NCBI GenBank assembly: GCA_945939115.1
Contig: CAMEVC010000009.1
Location: 19,929-83,928, forward strand
Direction: 5' to 3'
Origin: an uncultured Eubacterium sp.
Lineage (GTDB): Bacteria > Bacillota > Clostridia > Lachnospirales > Lachnospiraceae
Length of the DNA: 64,000 nucleotides
Positions 25,647-35,763 of this stretch are shown here, piece after piece; position 1 is the first letter of the stretch; each line of letters starts with the position of its first letter. The notes beneath the pieces were generated by a model, which did not search any database, was not told the origin of the DNA, and saw only the letters and a list, made by a program, of their open reading frames with translations. Position numbers and translations under genes: made by a program.

Positions 25647-26585
25647 TCAACCAAGAATCAATTTAGCTGCTCCATACATTCCGGCATCATTGCCAAGGGA
25701 TGCCTTAACTATCTTAGTATCTCTGCTTGCATGAAACGCATACTCTTTATAATATTTTTCAATGAGATTAATGAAATATTCACCTGCAGCGCTGACTCCA
25801 CCTCCGATTACAAACACTTCCGGGTCAACCATTGCGGCAGCACAGGCAAGACCTTTTCCGAGATACCTGCACACATACTCCGTCACCTGTATGGCCAGTG
25901 CATCCCCGGTTTTCGCCTCATCAAATATAACCTTGGCAGAAATATATGGCACAGCCCTGAGTGATGATGGCATATCACTCTCTGTAAGCATTCTGTTAGC
26001 TGTTCTGACAATTCCTGTCGCAGAGGCTACCTGCTCAAGACATCCCTTCTTGCCGCAGTTGCAACGCTCTGTCTCTCCATCCACCAGCGGCATATGTCCG
26101 ATTTCGGCAGCCGCACCATAATAACCGTACAGCGGCTTTCCATCAATAATAACTCCGCCACCTACACCTGTTCCGATAGTTACCATGACCATACTGTTAT
26201 ACTCCAAGCCGCCTCCGACCCAGAACTCTCCAAGCGCTGCCATGTTAGCGTCGTTACCAATCTTAACAGGAATTCCTGTCAGCTCACTAAGTACATTGGC
26301 GGCATTAAAAACACCCCATCCGAGATTGATACATTTGTTGACAGTTCCATCTTCCAGACAGGCGCCCGGAACGCCCATTCCTATTCCTGTAACATCATCT
26401 TTTGTGAGATTCATATCAGATAAAACCCCATTAATATAATCTCTGATATCCGGAAGAATAAGACTTCCTCCCTCATCCTTCCTTGTAGGAATCTCATCTT
26501 TTCTTAAGAGTCTGCCATCTTCCGAAAATGTACCACATTTGCATGTTGTCCCACCAACATCTATTCCAAATACTACCTTACTCAT
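25647..26585 (-). CDS. ROK-family sugar kinase (probable glucokinase)
   Basis: This protein of about 312 residues starts at 26585 (MSKVVFGIDVGGTT), where ATGAGTAA overlaps the hprK stop. It shows the ROK ATP motif DVGGTTCKCGTF, GIGMGVPGAC, KIGNDANMAALGEF with the catalytic Asp, GTGVGGGVI and the zinc motif CNCGKKGCLEQ. Glucose is the likely substrate, since this clade is annotated as glucokinase in Firmicutes. Coupling to HPr kinase suggests sugar-status control within the operon. Confidence 0.88.
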   Translation of the reverse strand: MSKVVFGIDVGGTTCKCGTFSEDGRLLRKDEIPTRKDEGGSLILPDIRDYINGVLSDMNLTKDDVTGIGMGVPGACLEDGTVNKCINLGWGVFNAANVLSELTGIPVKIGNDANMAALGEFWVGGGLEYNSMVMVTIGTGVGGGVIIDGKPLYGYYGAAAEIGHMPLVDGETERCNCGKKGCLEQVASATGIVRTANRMLTESDMPSSLRAVPYISAKVIFDEAKTGDALAIQVTEYVCRYLGKGLACAAAMVDPEVFVIGGGVSAAGEYFINLIEKYYKEYAFHASRDTKIVKASLGNDAGMYGAAKLILG

Positions 26586-27531
26586 CGTCATCCTCTCCAC
26601 CTCTCATGAGGTTCTCCTGCACTCTTCTGTACAATTCCTTCGCTGCATTATATCCCATTTTCTTCTGTCTGTGGTTGACTGCTGCCGACTCAACGATTAC
26701 TGCTAAATTACGTCCCGGTCTGATTGGAAGGGTATGGCATACCACCTTATTTCCGAGGTATTCAATATACTCCTCCTCAAGTCCCAGTCTGTCGTACTCT
26801 CTATCCTTATTCCAGTCTTCAAGCTTGATTACCATGTCAATTTCCTGCGTTTCCTTGACACTCTCCACACCGAATAATGTCTTGACATCAATAATTCCAA
26901 TTCCTCGAAGCTCTATGAAATACTTAGTGACACCCGGCGCACTTCCCACAAGTGTCTCATCGCTGACCTTCCTTATCTCCACAGCATCGTCCGTTACCAG
27001 ACGGTGACCTCTCTTAATAAGCTCAAGAGCCGCCTCGCTCTTTCCAATACCAGACTCTCCTGTAATAAGAACTCCAACACCGTAAACATCTACAAGAACA
27101 CCGTGAATAACTATACATGGTGCAAGCTGTACCTTTAACCAGCGTATTACCTCAGCAGTAAATGAAGATGTTGCCTGGTCTGTCATAAGAAGAGGTATCT
27201 GATATTTCACAGCCAGTTCAATAACCTTCTGCTCAGGCTTCAGATTCCTACAAAATATAAGGCATGGAATATTACTTGATAAAAGCTGCATATATCTCTC
27301 ATACCTTTCCTGCTCAGTAAGGCTTGCAAGATAAGCATACTCCACATTACCTATAATCTGCAGACGATCATTATCGAACTGGTCATAAAATCCTGTAAGC
27401 TGCAAAGCCGGTCTGTTCACATCCGGAAGATTGAGCCATATTCCCGATGCATCAATCTCTGGCGTAAGATTAATAAGATTCATTTTCTGAATGACTTTGG
27501 ATAATTTAACCCTCTCTTTACCATTACTCAT
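26578..27531 (-). CDS. hprK: HPr kinase/phosphorylase
   Basis: This protein of about 317 residues starts at 27531 (MSNGKERVKL), 9 bases after GGAGG. The Walker A ITGESGIGKSEAALE near 152-166, the His of CIVIHGVLVDV, RLVTDDAVEI, and the signature ELRGIGIIDVKTLFG near 203-217 identify HprK. It phosphorylates and dephosphorylates Ser46 of HPr, controlling carbon catabolite repression. It heads the hprK-ROK-murB-rapZ-whiA run and has its own promoter candidate. Confidence 0.97.
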   Translation of the reverse strand: MSNGKERVKLSKVIQKMNLINLTPEIDASGIWLNLPDVNRPALQLTGFYDQFDNDRLQIIGNVEYAYLASLTEQERYERYMQLLSSNIPCLIFCRNLKPEQKVIELAVKYQIPLLMTDQATSSFTAEVIRWLKVQLAPCIVIHGVLVDVYGVGVLITGESGIGKSEAALELIKRGHRLVTDDAVEIRKVSDETLVGSAPGVTKYFIELRGIGIIDVKTLFGVESVKETQEIDMVIKLEDWNKDREYDRLGLEEEYIEYLGNKVVCHTLPIRPGRNLAVIVESAAVNHRQKKMGYNAAKELYRRVQENLMRGGEDDDE

Positions 27532-27562
27532 ATATAAATGCCTCCATACCAATGTTTACGAA

Positions 27563-27591
27563 TTAATATGATTTAAGTTTATCACAGACAA
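27563..27591 (-). promoter_or_regulatory. Promoter candidate for hprK operon
   Basis: Minus strand TTGTCT (27586-27591), 17-bp spacer, TATTAA (27563-27568), 32 bp upstream of the hprK start and just after the uvrC stop. Confidence 0.5.
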
Positions 27592-27607
27592 CCTCTAAAA
27601 TCTATTC

Positions 27608-29446
27608 TCAATGGAAGAAATTATATATATTCTGCGCTATATTTTCTGTAATTCCTTCCACTGCTGCAAGCTCGTCCACTGAAGCCTCTCTTATCTTACC
27701 GATATCCTGAAAATGTTTCATCAGCGCCTTACGCCTTACAGGGCCGATACCCTCAATAGAATCCAGCACGGATGACACCTGTCCCTTATCTCTTAAGCTT
27801 CTGTGGTAGGTTATCGCAAACCTGTGCGCTTCATCCTGAATTCTGGTTATAAGCTTAAATCCTTCACTGTGCTTATCTATAGGTATCTCCACATTATTAT
27901 AGTACAATCCACGGGTGCTGTGAGTATCATCCTTTACCATTCCACATACAGGAATGTTAATTCCCAGTTCCTCAAGTACACTGAGCGCAATATTGACCTG
28001 TCCTCTTCCACCATCCATCATAATCAAATCCGGATAACGGGAAAATCCGTGACTCTCCTCAAGCCCCTCCCGCTCTCGCATACCTCTTGTAAACCTTCTT
28101 GTCAGCACCTCTCTCATGCTCTTGTAATCATCCGGCCCTTTGACTGTCCTTATCTTAAATTTTCTGTAATCATTCTTCTTAGGTTTACCATCCTCGAAAA
28201 CAACCATTGAGCCAACACTTTCAACTCCATTGGTATTAGAGATATCATAGGCTTCTGCCCGCTTTATAGTTCCAAGTCCCAACAGTCCGGCAATCTCTCT
28301 CATTGCCCCGGTAGTACGGTTCTCCTCCCGCTTTATCTTCTCCTTATCCTGAGTAAGCACAAGCTGGGCGTTCTTATAGGCAAGCTCCACCATCTTTTCC
28401 TTATCACCCTTCTTAGGTGTCACCAGCTTTACCTTCCTGTTCTTCCTGCTGCCAAGCCACTCTGATATGGTGTCTGAATCCTGGATTTCTTCCTGTATCA
28501 TTATTATGTTAGGTATAAATGGGGTACCTCCGTAATATTGTTTCATAAACTCTGAAATAATATCACTTCTGGTATCTCCCTCTGCAACCTGCATATGAAA
28601 ATGGTCTCTTCCAAGAAGTTTGCCCTGTCTGATAAAGAATACCTGCACAACGGCATCCTGTCCATCACTTGCACAGGCAATGACATCCCGGTCATTCACA
28701 TCATCCGCAGTAATCTTCTGTTTCTGCGCTATCTGTCTAACACTTACAAGCAAATCCCTGTACTTTGCCGCTTCTTCAAATTCCATTTTCTCAGAAGCTT
28801 CCTCCATCTGTGCTGTAAGTTTATCCATAATAGCAGAATAATTTCCATTGAGAAAACTTATGACCTCATCAATTCTATGCTGGTATTCCACGGCGCTTAT
28901 ATATCCCTGACACGGTGCGTCACACTGCCCAATATGATAATTAAGACATGGCCGGTCTTTCCCTTCATCTTTAGGAAGGTTTCTGTTGCAGGTTCTGACC
29001 TTATAGAGCTTACACAACAGCTCAATCGTGTCCTTCACTGCCCCTGCTGATGTGTATGGTCCAAAATACTTTCCTGCCCCATGCTTTAATTTGCGCGCAA
29101 AAAGCACCCTCGGATATTCCTCTCCGACGGTTATCTTAATAAAAGGGTAGCTCTTATCGTCCTTTAACATCGTGTTGTACTTTGGTCTGTGCTCCTTAAT
29201 TAAATTGCACTCCAGCACCAGCGCTTCAAGCTCAGAATCCGTGATAATATATTCAAAATACTGAATATGTGACACCATCTGGACTATCTTGGCAGACTTA
29301 TTCCTGCTGCTTTGAAAATACTGTCTCACACGGTTTTTTAAAACTTTCGCCTTACCTATATATATTATGTTGTCCCATTTATCATGCATAATATAAACTC
29401 CCGGTTTATCCGGGAGTTTTTTAAGTTCTTCTTCTAAATCAAACAT
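27608..29446 (-). CDS. uvrC: Excinuclease ABC subunit C (UvrC)
   Basis: This 612-residue protein has the GIY-YIG nuclease (PDKPGVYIM at 11-19, [15 protein letters not shown]), a four-cysteine segment near 155-180 ([23 protein letters not shown]), a UvrB-binding helix pair ([20 protein letters not shown]), the RNase H-like second nuclease ([29 protein letters not shown]) and C-terminal HhH repeats ([14 protein letters not shown]). All catalytic parts are present. It makes both cuts in nucleotide excision repair. Its start overlaps the end of the transglutaminase gene by 13 bases. Confidence 0.97.
   Translation of the reverse strand: MFDLEEELKKLPDKPGVYIMHDKWDNIIYIGKAKVLKNRVRQYFQSSRNKSAKIVQMVSHIQYFEYIITDSELEALVLECNLIKEHRPKYNTMLKDDKSYPFIKITVGEEYPRVLFARKLKHGAGKYFGPYTSAGAVKDTIELLCKLYKVRTCNRNLPKDEGKDRPCLNYHIGQCDAPCQGYISAVEYQHRIDEVISFLNGNYSAIMDKLTAQMEEASEKMEFEEAAKYRDLLVSVRQIAQKQKITADDVNDRDVIACASDGQDAVVQVFFIRQGKLLGRDHFHMQVAEGDTRSDIISEFMKQYYGGTPFIPNIIMIQEEIQDSDTISEWLGSRKNRKVKLVTPKKGDKEKMVELAYKNAQLVLTQDKEKIKREENRTTGAMREIAGLLGLGTIKRAEAYDISNTNGVESVGSMVVFEDGKPKKNDYRKFKIRTVKGPDDYKSMREVLTRRFTRGMREREGLEESHGFSRYPDLIMMDGGRGQVNIALSVLEELGINIPVCGMVKDDTHSTRGLYYNNVEIPIDKHSEGFKLITRIQDEAHRFAITYHRSLRDKGQVSSVLDSIEGIGPVRRKALMKHFQDIGKIREASVDELAAVEGITENIAQNIYNFFH
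29395..29419 (+). terminator. Terminator-like hairpin antisense to the start of uvrC
   Basis: AAACTCCCGG (29395-29404) and CCGGGAGTTT (29410-29419) form a perfect 10-bp GC-centred stem with a 5-base loop, followed on the plus strand by TTT. It lies within uvrC codons 10-18. It could stop antisense transcription, or arise from the conserved PDKPGVYI codons. Confidence 0.4.
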
Positions 29447-31716
29447 ACTATAAGTTTCCCAGGTCCTTTTGCTTTACTAAGTGCGTAGGCACGCACCTGC
29501 CTTATAGTATTAATTATCCCAGTTATATCCGCTTTGTCAACACATTTTGTATTGCCAAATCTGACCTTTAAAATAACATCAACAGCCCTTTCAAGTCCCA
29601 TGCCGGCAAGTTCGCTGTCTACGGCAATTACAGACTGAATATACAATTCATAATCACAGTCCGCATCACGCCTGTACCCCAGTTTTGTAAGAAGTTTCTC
29701 AAGATATTCATATAGCTGTGGAATCTTGGACTCATCTGCTATATCATTACGCAAAAGTCTTATTCTTGAAATAATTCTTATAACACAAGATACAATTACC
29801 ACCAGAACAACTATTATTATTACAAATATAATAACCATCTTGACGCTGATTCTGCTGAATATACCAAATCCTCCAATAGAGAATCCTGATTCTCTGTCAT
29901 CGTTCTGTGTGAAAGAGTCCTGTGTTGTCACCTCATTTTCACCGGAGGAACTGTTCTGGGAATCTCTCTCAGACTCATCCGCACCCGTTAAAGCCTCATC
30001 GGACGGATTATTGGCAGTCGGCTCCTCACTTTCCCCACTATCTCCATAACCCGGGGTCGGATCAATTATAACCCATCCATACCCATCAATAAATATCTCA
30101 ACCCATGCATGAGCTGAATTATCATATACAGGGCTTGTCAGATATGTATCCCCTGCATATCCTCTCTCTCCTGAATTCCCCTCATATGTCGTATCAACGG
30201 CATATCCTGCACAGTATCTGGCAGGAATCCCCGCACATCTGAATATGAGGGTAGCACTTGTGGCAAAATATGTACAATAGCCCTTCTTTGTGTCTGTCAG
30301 GAAATACTCCAGCACATTGCGTCCCTCAGGAACTTTTCCCGGCCTCATGGTATATTTGTAGTTGGTCTTAAGATATTTTACAACCTCATTGACATATGCA
30401 ACCTTCTGCTCCATTGTATCCGGCTGTCGCTTTCCGAACACCTGCTCAACCACAGCTCTGTCCGCACTGCTAACATCCATATACTGCTGCCCTGCATATA
30501 TCTCATAAGAATTAATTGTTGGAGAACCCCGGTATTTTTTCATAAGTTCCCCCATAGATACATACGATAACAAATCTCCTCCGGATATCCTGTACTTCAG
30601 ACCTGAATCGTAGGAAATCCCATTCATATCCCTGAAAGACTGCTCATAAACTATGAACTTTTTTACAATCTCCTTTTCATTCTCTTCAAATTCATATGTA
30701 TTTCTTCTGGTAAGATTCAACACGAGATCGTACACGGCCGTAGTATATACACCCTGACTCTCTCTCGTATCCACCCATTTCGTCCAGTTATTCTGTTCAA
30801 ACTGTCTTCCTGTAAAAATCTTTACATAGCCTATGCCATTATCTGCCCTTGTCGTCAGTGTACCTACCTGTTTATCATCATAGTACAGCTTATCCACCTG
30901 TCCTACTCTTCCATTTCCAATACCTACTGCCGCATTGATTTGCTCCTCTTCGCTTTCTTCCTCATTCCTGTCGCCGTCAAGGTCAATGCCCAGTTTCTCA
31001 TATACAATATCAGAAATCATTGCTCTTGCATCATCAAGAAAAGGACTTCTCGTATAATTACATTCTGGTATGATAAATACAATAAGCAAAGTCACAACCG
31101 CTGATATTACCAGCATCGGGCATGTACTTCTCTTATTTTCTGAAGGTTTTCCTAACGCCATTGTATCAAACACAAACAGCACGCAGAATACAATTGTCAT
31201 AAGGTCTGGAACAAATCCCCACCCAATAACAAATCCTAACAAAGGCATTATTACCAGCAGTGCCGTAAACATCCCTGTAAATCTGAACTCCACCAGTGCT
31301 GTCAGAAATGCGCTTATCATTATAATCAGGACAAATATGCACTTGATATATGCACTTGCAGCTTCCCACGAATTACTTTCGTGCATCCCCCCGAATAGGG
31401 TTCCCAGATTAACCCTGTAGCAGAAATAATCCGCCAGGCACATAAAGCCGCTTATAATCTTAGGTATATTTAACACTGCGTATACAACAGGAACAATAAT
31501 TCCGGCAATTCTTACCGGAAGTTGAAATTGCCCATTATACGCCAATACAAATGCATAGAACACACTAAATAATACAGCCCATACAATAACAAAACCTAAC
31601 CCGACATAATAATCTGCGACAGATTGCAGGACTCCTGCTATTCCCAGTGTCCCAACTGCCGCAACAACCATACGCGATATTAGATTACTTACTGAAATGT
31701 TCTGCAACTTCTTCAT
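29434..31716 (-). CDS. Membrane transglutaminase-like protein (TgpA/DUF3488 type)
   Basis: This 760-residue protein has about six N-terminal membrane helices (to ~210), an extracytoplasmic part with a transglutaminase-like domain near 460-570, and a C-terminal membrane helix ([17 protein letters not shown]) with a cytoplasmic tail. The papain-like triad is visible: Cys in [11 protein letters not shown], His in [10 protein letters not shown], Asp in IIDPTPGY. With MoxR and DUF58 genes beside it, it forms the common MoxR-DUF58-transglutaminase module, probably for cell-envelope maturation. Substrate unknown. Confidence 0.85.
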   Translation of the reverse strand: MKKLQNISVSNLISRMVVAAVGTLGIAGVLQSVADYYVGLGFVIVWAVLFSVFYAFVLAYNGQFQLPVRIAGIIVPVVYAVLNIPKIISGFMCLADYFCYRVNLGTLFGGMHESNSWEAASAYIKCIFVLIIMISAFLTALVEFRFTGMFTALLVIMPLLGFVIGWGFVPDLMTIVFCVLFVFDTMALGKPSENKRSTCPMLVISAVVTLLIVFIIPECNYTRSPFLDDARAMISDIVYEKLGIDLDGDRNEEESEEEQINAAVGIGNGRVGQVDKLYYDDKQVGTLTTRADNGIGYVKIFTGRQFEQNNWTKWVDTRESQGVYTTAVYDLVLNLTRRNTYEFEENEKEIVKKFIVYEQSFRDMNGISYDSGLKYRISGGDLLSYVSMGELMKKYRGSPTINSYEIYAGQQYMDVSSADRAVVEQVFGKRQPDTMEQKVAYVNEVVKYLKTNYKYTMRPGKVPEGRNVLEYFLTDTKKGYCTYFATSATLIFRCAGIPARYCAGYAVDTTYEGNSGERGYAGDTYLTSPVYDNSAHAWVEIFIDGYGWVIIDPTPGYGDSGESEEPTANNPSDEALTGADESERDSQNSSSGENEVTTQDSFTQNDDRESGFSIGGFGIFSRISVKMVIIFVIIIVVLVVIVSCVIRIISRIRLLRNDIADESKIPQLYEYLEKLLTKLGYRRDADCDYELYIQSVIAVDSELAGMGLERAVDVILKVRFGNTKCVDKADITGIINTIRQVRAYALSKAKGPGKLIVCLI

Positions 31717-31736
31717 GAATGCCCCTCAATTATATG

Positions 31737-32753
31737 TTACTTTTCACTCTCTGTGATGATAACCGGATCAGATGACAACTCCAGTGTTGAGTCCTTGTAC
31801 AATGCCTGACACGCCTTTCCAAGTGCATCCTTACTGCATCTTACTTCCATAACCGCTATAAGCGCCTGTACACAGGAAATCTCATCATAGAACCTTTTAC
31901 GTCTTATATTATCCTTACTACTATCCCATATCACATATTCACCAATCATCCCGTTCTGAACACAGGCCAATCCCTGTGAAAATGCTTTCTCGTATATTCT
32001 GCTCATCCTCTCCAGATTGTTCACATCTTCCACCGTATTAGTATCTATAACATAAATTATAGTCCTGTAAACATCCAGATCGTACTCTTTAATTACAAAC
32101 CCGTCATCCGGCAGCACACTGCTCCTCTTCCAGTGAATATTCCTCGGGCTGTCTCCATCCCTGTATTCTCTGAGTTCCGTAATCTCGTCACCGGCCCCTT
32201 TAATGCGAAGGTCATTCTCATCCATCTTAGATAATGCCCCTTCATTGGGGATGTAATCACTTGGTATGTTCTTAGGCATAATGCACACTCTGGTCATGCC
32301 CGTGAATTTCTTCCTCTTATTGAAAAACCCAAGATAATCCTGCATGTCTATCATATCAACACCAATATATACAATGCCGCAAAAAGAGGCAGGTATATCC
32401 ACCCTGCCCGCATATTTGTCATATCCAGACACAACAGGAACTGTCTTACTAAACTCATCTCTCGTGTTATGGTACATATACCTGATATTAATATCTGCAT
32501 TAACAAACGCCAGATTCATCCTCCTCTTCTTGGCCACACGTACCTTAATTTTTCCGCCCTCGACAACCACATTCTGACTGACCTGAAGACTCAGCCCCAT
32601 ATTAACATTCGAGATAATATACAAGAGCCATGAAACAAGGGGAACAGCTATCATCAGCGCAAGAAGAATAAATATCTGATATTCAACATAGAATATATTA
32701 ACGGCAAAAACTACCACAAGACAGATAAGATATAATATCTTTCTTCTCTTCAT
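31737..32753 (-). CDS. DUF58 protein of the MoxR module
   Basis: This 338-residue protein has two adjacent N-terminal membrane helices (residues 5-45), then a soluble part with the DUF58 signature ELREYRDGDSPRNIHWKRSS near 195-215 and a von Willebrand A-like beginning (TIIYVIDTN). DUF58 proteins usually work with a MoxR ATPase that remodels or activates them. It lies 18 bases after moxR and 20 before the transglutaminase gene. Confidence 0.88.
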   Translation of the reverse strand: MKRRKILYLICLVVVFAVNIFYVEYQIFILLALMIAVPLVSWLLYIISNVNMGLSLQVSQNVVVEGGKIKVRVAKKRRMNLAFVNADINIRYMYHNTRDEFSKTVPVVSGYDKYAGRVDIPASFCGIVYIGVDMIDMQDYLGFFNKRKKFTGMTRVCIMPKNIPSDYIPNEGALSKMDENDLRIKGAGDEITELREYRDGDSPRNIHWKRSSVLPDDGFVIKEYDLDVYRTIIYVIDTNTVEDVNNLERMSRIYEKAFSQGLACVQNGMIGEYVIWDSSKDNIRRKRFYDEISCVQALIAVMEVRCSKDALGKACQALYKDSTLELSSDPVIITESEK

Positions 32754-32771
32754 ATTGTCATCCTTACATTA

Positions 32772-33728
32772 TTATTCACCAATCTGCGGTACAGGTACAG
32801 TTCTCAAGATATCTTTGATTTCCTTCTTAGCCATCTCATTCCCCGCAGCACCTGCAACATTAGTAACAACCCTGTGCGCAAATGTCTCTATGACTATATT
32901 CTTGATATCTGACGGAAGCACATATTCATTGCCACGTAAGAATGCCTCTGCCTTGGCCATGGCAATAAGTGCTATACTTCCTCTCGGGGAAACTCCCTGA
33001 ATTATATTCTCTCTCACTCTTGTCTTAGCAACAATCTTAGCAACATACTCATATATTGAATCATCAACATATATACTGGCGACTTTATCTTTAATCTCCT
33101 TGATATCTCCCTCATTCAATACACATTCAACCTGAATATCCCGTTTATCTGGTTCAAGCCTGTTCTTCATAATAGATATTTCATCTTCCATCTTAGGATA
33201 TCCCATAGAAAGCCTTATCATAAATCTGTCCATCTGGGATTCCGGAAGCTTCTGTGTTCCTATCGAACCAATTGGATTCTGGGTTGCAATAACAATAAAC
33301 GGCTCCGGGAGGTCATATGTATTGCCATCGACAGTAACCCTTGACTCCTCCATTATCTGGAGAAGTGCTGACTGAGTCTTTGGTGATGTCCTGTTTATCT
33401 CGTCAGCAAGGAGCATATTACACATTGCAGCCCCCTGTTTGAATTCAAACTTTCCGGTCTGTCTGTTATACATAGAAAATCCCGTAATATCTGACGGCAT
33501 TACATCCGGGGTAAACTGAATTCTGTTGTATTCAAGCCCTAATGCATTTGCAAATGCATGCGCCATTGTAGTCTTGCCGACACCCGGAATATCATCAAGC
33601 AGCACATGTCCTCCTGCGATTATCGCCATATACACCTTGCATATAATATCATCCTTGCCAATTACTGCCTTTCTGACTTCCCTCAGAACAGCTTTAGATT
33701 TCTTTAAGTAATAATTATTATCGTTCAT
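32772..33728 (-). CDS. MoxR-family AAA+ ATPase
   Basis: This 318-residue protein has Walker A DDIPGVGKTTMAHAFA near 41-56, Walker B LLADEINRTSPKTQSALLQI (typical MoxR) and sensor motif VIATQNPIGS. MoxR ATPases act as chaperones for VWA-domain partners, here the DUF58 protein. It is third in an operon behind the ECF sigma factor pair. Confidence 0.93.
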   Translation of the reverse strand: MNDNNYYLKKSKAVLREVRKAVIGKDDIICKVYMAIIAGGHVLLDDIPGVGKTTMAHAFANALGLEYNRIQFTPDVMPSDITGFSMYNRQTGKFEFKQGAAMCNMLLADEINRTSPKTQSALLQIMEESRVTVDGNTYDLPEPFIVIATQNPIGSIGTQKLPESQMDRFMIRLSMGYPKMEDEISIMKNRLEPDKRDIQVECVLNEGDIKEIKDKVASIYVDDSIYEYVAKIVAKTRVRENIIQGVSPRGSIALIAMAKAEAFLRGNEYVLPSDIKNIVIETFAHRVVTNVAGAAGNEMAKKEIKDILRTVPVPQIGE

Positions 33729-33753
33729 TTATTCCCCCCAAAAACTTAGTTTA

Positions 33754-34467
33754 TCAATCTAAATAGTGCGACGCCGAAGTGTACAAAGCACCATTAACAT
33801 TGATATTAAAAGAACCATCTTCTATTTCATATCCAAATGTAATATTCTTAGAACTATCATAATTAGAGTAAGCCTTTTTAGTCAGGTACGAATCAATCGT
33901 TTTTCCTATGAGAGACCATAACTTCTCCTGTAATTCTGTATCAATTCTGCCGCTTTCATCTGTGATATTCACAGGAACCTCAACAGTAAGAACTCTTCCG
34001 TCAGCCATTGAAACAGTATCTATTCTCAAATTCATAAAATACTTATCTGACGACTCACCTGGCCAGTATTTACTTGTGATATTATTCTTATCAATACCAT
34101 CAATACCATCATAAATACACGTCAGGCTCTCTGCGTAAAATTCCTTGCTCTGCGTAATCCCACTATCTTCTGAAACCTCACTGCTTGCTGTGGCAAGAGG
34201 AACATGATTAACATTAGCATCTGATTCCTTGTCAACCCCCTTATAATTCTTTACTGCTGTGACAAATACAACAACAGCAGCCACTGCTAATGCAACCTGT
34301 GCAATCCGTTTAACAGGAATCCCTTCTTTTACTGGCTTTAATTCTACTATTTTATTACTTAATTGTATAGTCTTATCTTCTGAATTTTGGAATAGTTCTG
34401 ACTTATCGAGAATTTCGTCGATTTCCTTTCTTATTACATCCTTACCCGGATACTTTACTTTACTCAA
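33754..34467 (-). CDS. Membrane partner of the ECF sigma factor (anti-sigma-like)
   Basis: This protein of about 237 residues starts at TTG (34467), 9 bases after AAGGAG inside the end of the sigma gene, giving an 8-base overlap. A cytoplasmic part of ~65 residues (EIDEILDKSELFQN) is followed by one membrane helix (IAQVALAVAAVVVFVTAV) and an outer domain of ~145 residues. That is the layout of an anti-sigma factor, but I see no zinc-binding HxxxCxxC motif and do not recognise the domain. Position makes anti-sigma the best guess. Confidence 0.6.
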   Translation of the reverse strand: MSKVKYPGKDVIRKEIDEILDKSELFQNSEDKTIQLSNKIVELKPVKEGIPVKRIAQVALAVAAVVVFVTAVKNYKGVDKESDANVNHVPLATASSEVSEDSGITQSKEFYAESLTCIYDGIDGIDKNNITSKYWPGESSDKYFMNLRIDTVSMADGRVLTVEVPVNITDESGRIDTELQEKLWSLIGKTIDSYLTKKAYSNYDSSKNITFGYEIEDGSFNINVNGALYTSASHYLD

Positions 34468-35032
34468 AATTATCCCACTCCTTTCTGACTCTCTTAACCA
34501 TAGCATAATATCTGCTCTTCACGGTACTTAGTTCCACTCCCTGTCTTGCACTTATCTCGCCAAATGTATACCCCTCATACACTTTCAATCTGAACGTCTC
34601 CCATTCCTTATTCTGATGATGCCCATACATTTTCTCCATCTCCTCATATGAAAGCTTTCCAATCACACTGGTTTCCGTTCCCTCTCTCTCATCCGCCTTA
34701 TCCTCTGTGACATCATCCATTATCTGCGTCACAATACTCTCATGATACTGCCTGCTCCTGAAATAATCAGTAATCTTATTATCCGCAATTCTTGACAGCC
34801 ATGTACCAAATGAAGCTTTACCTGCATCAAAGGTCCCCAACCCCTTCAATGCTGCAATAAATGTTTCCTGGGTCAAATCCATGCTGAGTTCCTCATCCTT
34901 CAGCTTAATGTAAATATGTTTATAAATATTCTTATAATACTGACTGACGAGTTCATCTGCTGCATCTCTGTCACTGCTGTTAAGAATCCTGTCAATCAGC
35001 TTTAGTTCCCTGCCCTTTGACAGTAAAACCAT
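34460..35032 (-). CDS. ECF-type RNA polymerase sigma factor
   Basis: This 190-residue protein has sigma region 2 (DLTQETFIAALKGLGTF, then FGTWLSRIADNKITDYFRSR near 75-95) and region 4 (ETFRLKVYEGYTFGEISARQ, then ELSTVKSRYYAMVKRVRKEW). Region 3 is absent, as expected for ECF factors. It heads the anti-sigma, MoxR, DUF58, transglutaminase and uvrC run, so it probably drives envelope-stress genes, including its own operon. No self-promoter could be read with confidence. Confidence 0.88.
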   Translation of the reverse strand: MVLLSKGRELKLIDRILNSSDRDAADELVSQYYKNIYKHIYIKLKDEELSMDLTQETFIAALKGLGTFDAGKASFGTWLSRIADNKITDYFRSRQYHESIVTQIMDDVTEDKADEREGTETSVIGKLSYEEMEKMYGHHQNKEWETFRLKVYEGYTFGEISARQGVELSTVKSRYYAMVKRVRKEWDNFE

Positions 35033-35143
35033 CTACTCACCCCCGGTCAATATGTATTAATGAACATCATCTCACTCACACATGTACAAATCCGTTCATA
35101 TGTATATACGAAATAAAATCCAAATTAGTTTAAAAAAAATAAA

Positions 35144-35192
35144 AATCCTTTATGTAAAGATTCTCACATACCGGAATCTTACATAAAGGATT
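35144..35192 (-). terminator. Strong terminator of the ferritin-like gene
   Basis: Arms of about 19-20 bases at 35144-35163 and 35174-35192 pair almost fully; the minus-strand RNA continues with a long U/A-rich run (35128-35143). The remainder of the 194-bp gap up to the sigma gene shows no other clear element. Confidence 0.85.
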
Positions 35193-35226
35193 ATATCACA
35201 TAATACTTACACCCGGCTTACAAAAA

Positions 35227-35685
35227 CTAAGCCATTCCATTAACAGTTTTGTATTTATAGAGCATTTCTGCATGATTCTGCTCTTCAATCTGGATATCAG
35301 CCAATATTTTTCTTATTGCAGTGTCTGCAAATACAAAAACATTGGAATTATACTCACCTGATACCATCTTCTCCGAACCGATACTGTCTGTAGCAAGAAA
35401 TGCATCACACTTCTTGTCCTCTGAATTGCTCATGACATCATAAGTGGCTTTAGGATTATAATCTTTACCCTTTGAATCATTGCAGTCACACTCAGGAACC
35501 TTTCCGGAAAGAATCTGAGTTAATGTATCTAAATGTTCCTGCTCATTCTTCTCCAAATCTGAGAATAAGTCCTTTAATACCGGATCCTTGGCATCCGCTG
35601 CATACTTCTTATACTTCTGCACGCATACCTGCTCCTGAGTCTGAAGATCCTTAATTGTTGTCTTTTCTTTTTCATTCAATGCCAT
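35227..35685 (-). CDS. Ferritin-like / spore-coat-F-like helical protein
   Basis: This 152-residue protein is helical, with two carboxylate-histidine pairs: EKNEQEHLDTL near 45-55 and DIQIEEQNHAEMLYKY near 131-146. These are the pattern of ferritin-like four-helix bundles, close to the CotF/coat-F group found in Clostridia. A central insert has CDCNDS and KKCDAF. It may bind iron or be structural; the family alone does not decide. AGGAGG lies 9 bases before the ATG but is buried in a hairpin (see 35692-35737). Confidence 0.7.
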   Translation of the reverse strand: MALNEKEKTTIKDLQTQEQVCVQKYKKYAADAKDPVLKDLFSDLEKNEQEHLDTLTQILSGKVPECDCNDSKGKDYNPKATYDVMSNSEDKKCDAFLATDSIGSEKMVSGEYNSNVFVFADTAIRKILADIQIEEQNHAEMLYKYKTVNGMA

Positions 35686-35691
35686 AAAAAA

Positions 35692-35737
35692 CTGCCTCCT
35701 GATTAATTAATACAAATGTATTATTATCAGAAGGCAG
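35692..35737 (-). terminator. Terminator-like hairpin that contains the next gene's ribosome site
   Basis: Twelve-base arms at 35692-35703 and 35726-35737 pair with one G-U, and the loop adds a TAATAC/GTATTA stem. In the minus-strand RNA the 3' arm holds AGGAGG, followed by UUUUUU and AUG of the ferritin-like gene. It lies 27 bp after the alcohol dehydrogenase stop, so it can both end that transcript and hide the next ribosome site. Confidence 0.75.
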
Positions 35738-35763
35738 GAAAATTATTCATTATATGTATTTAA

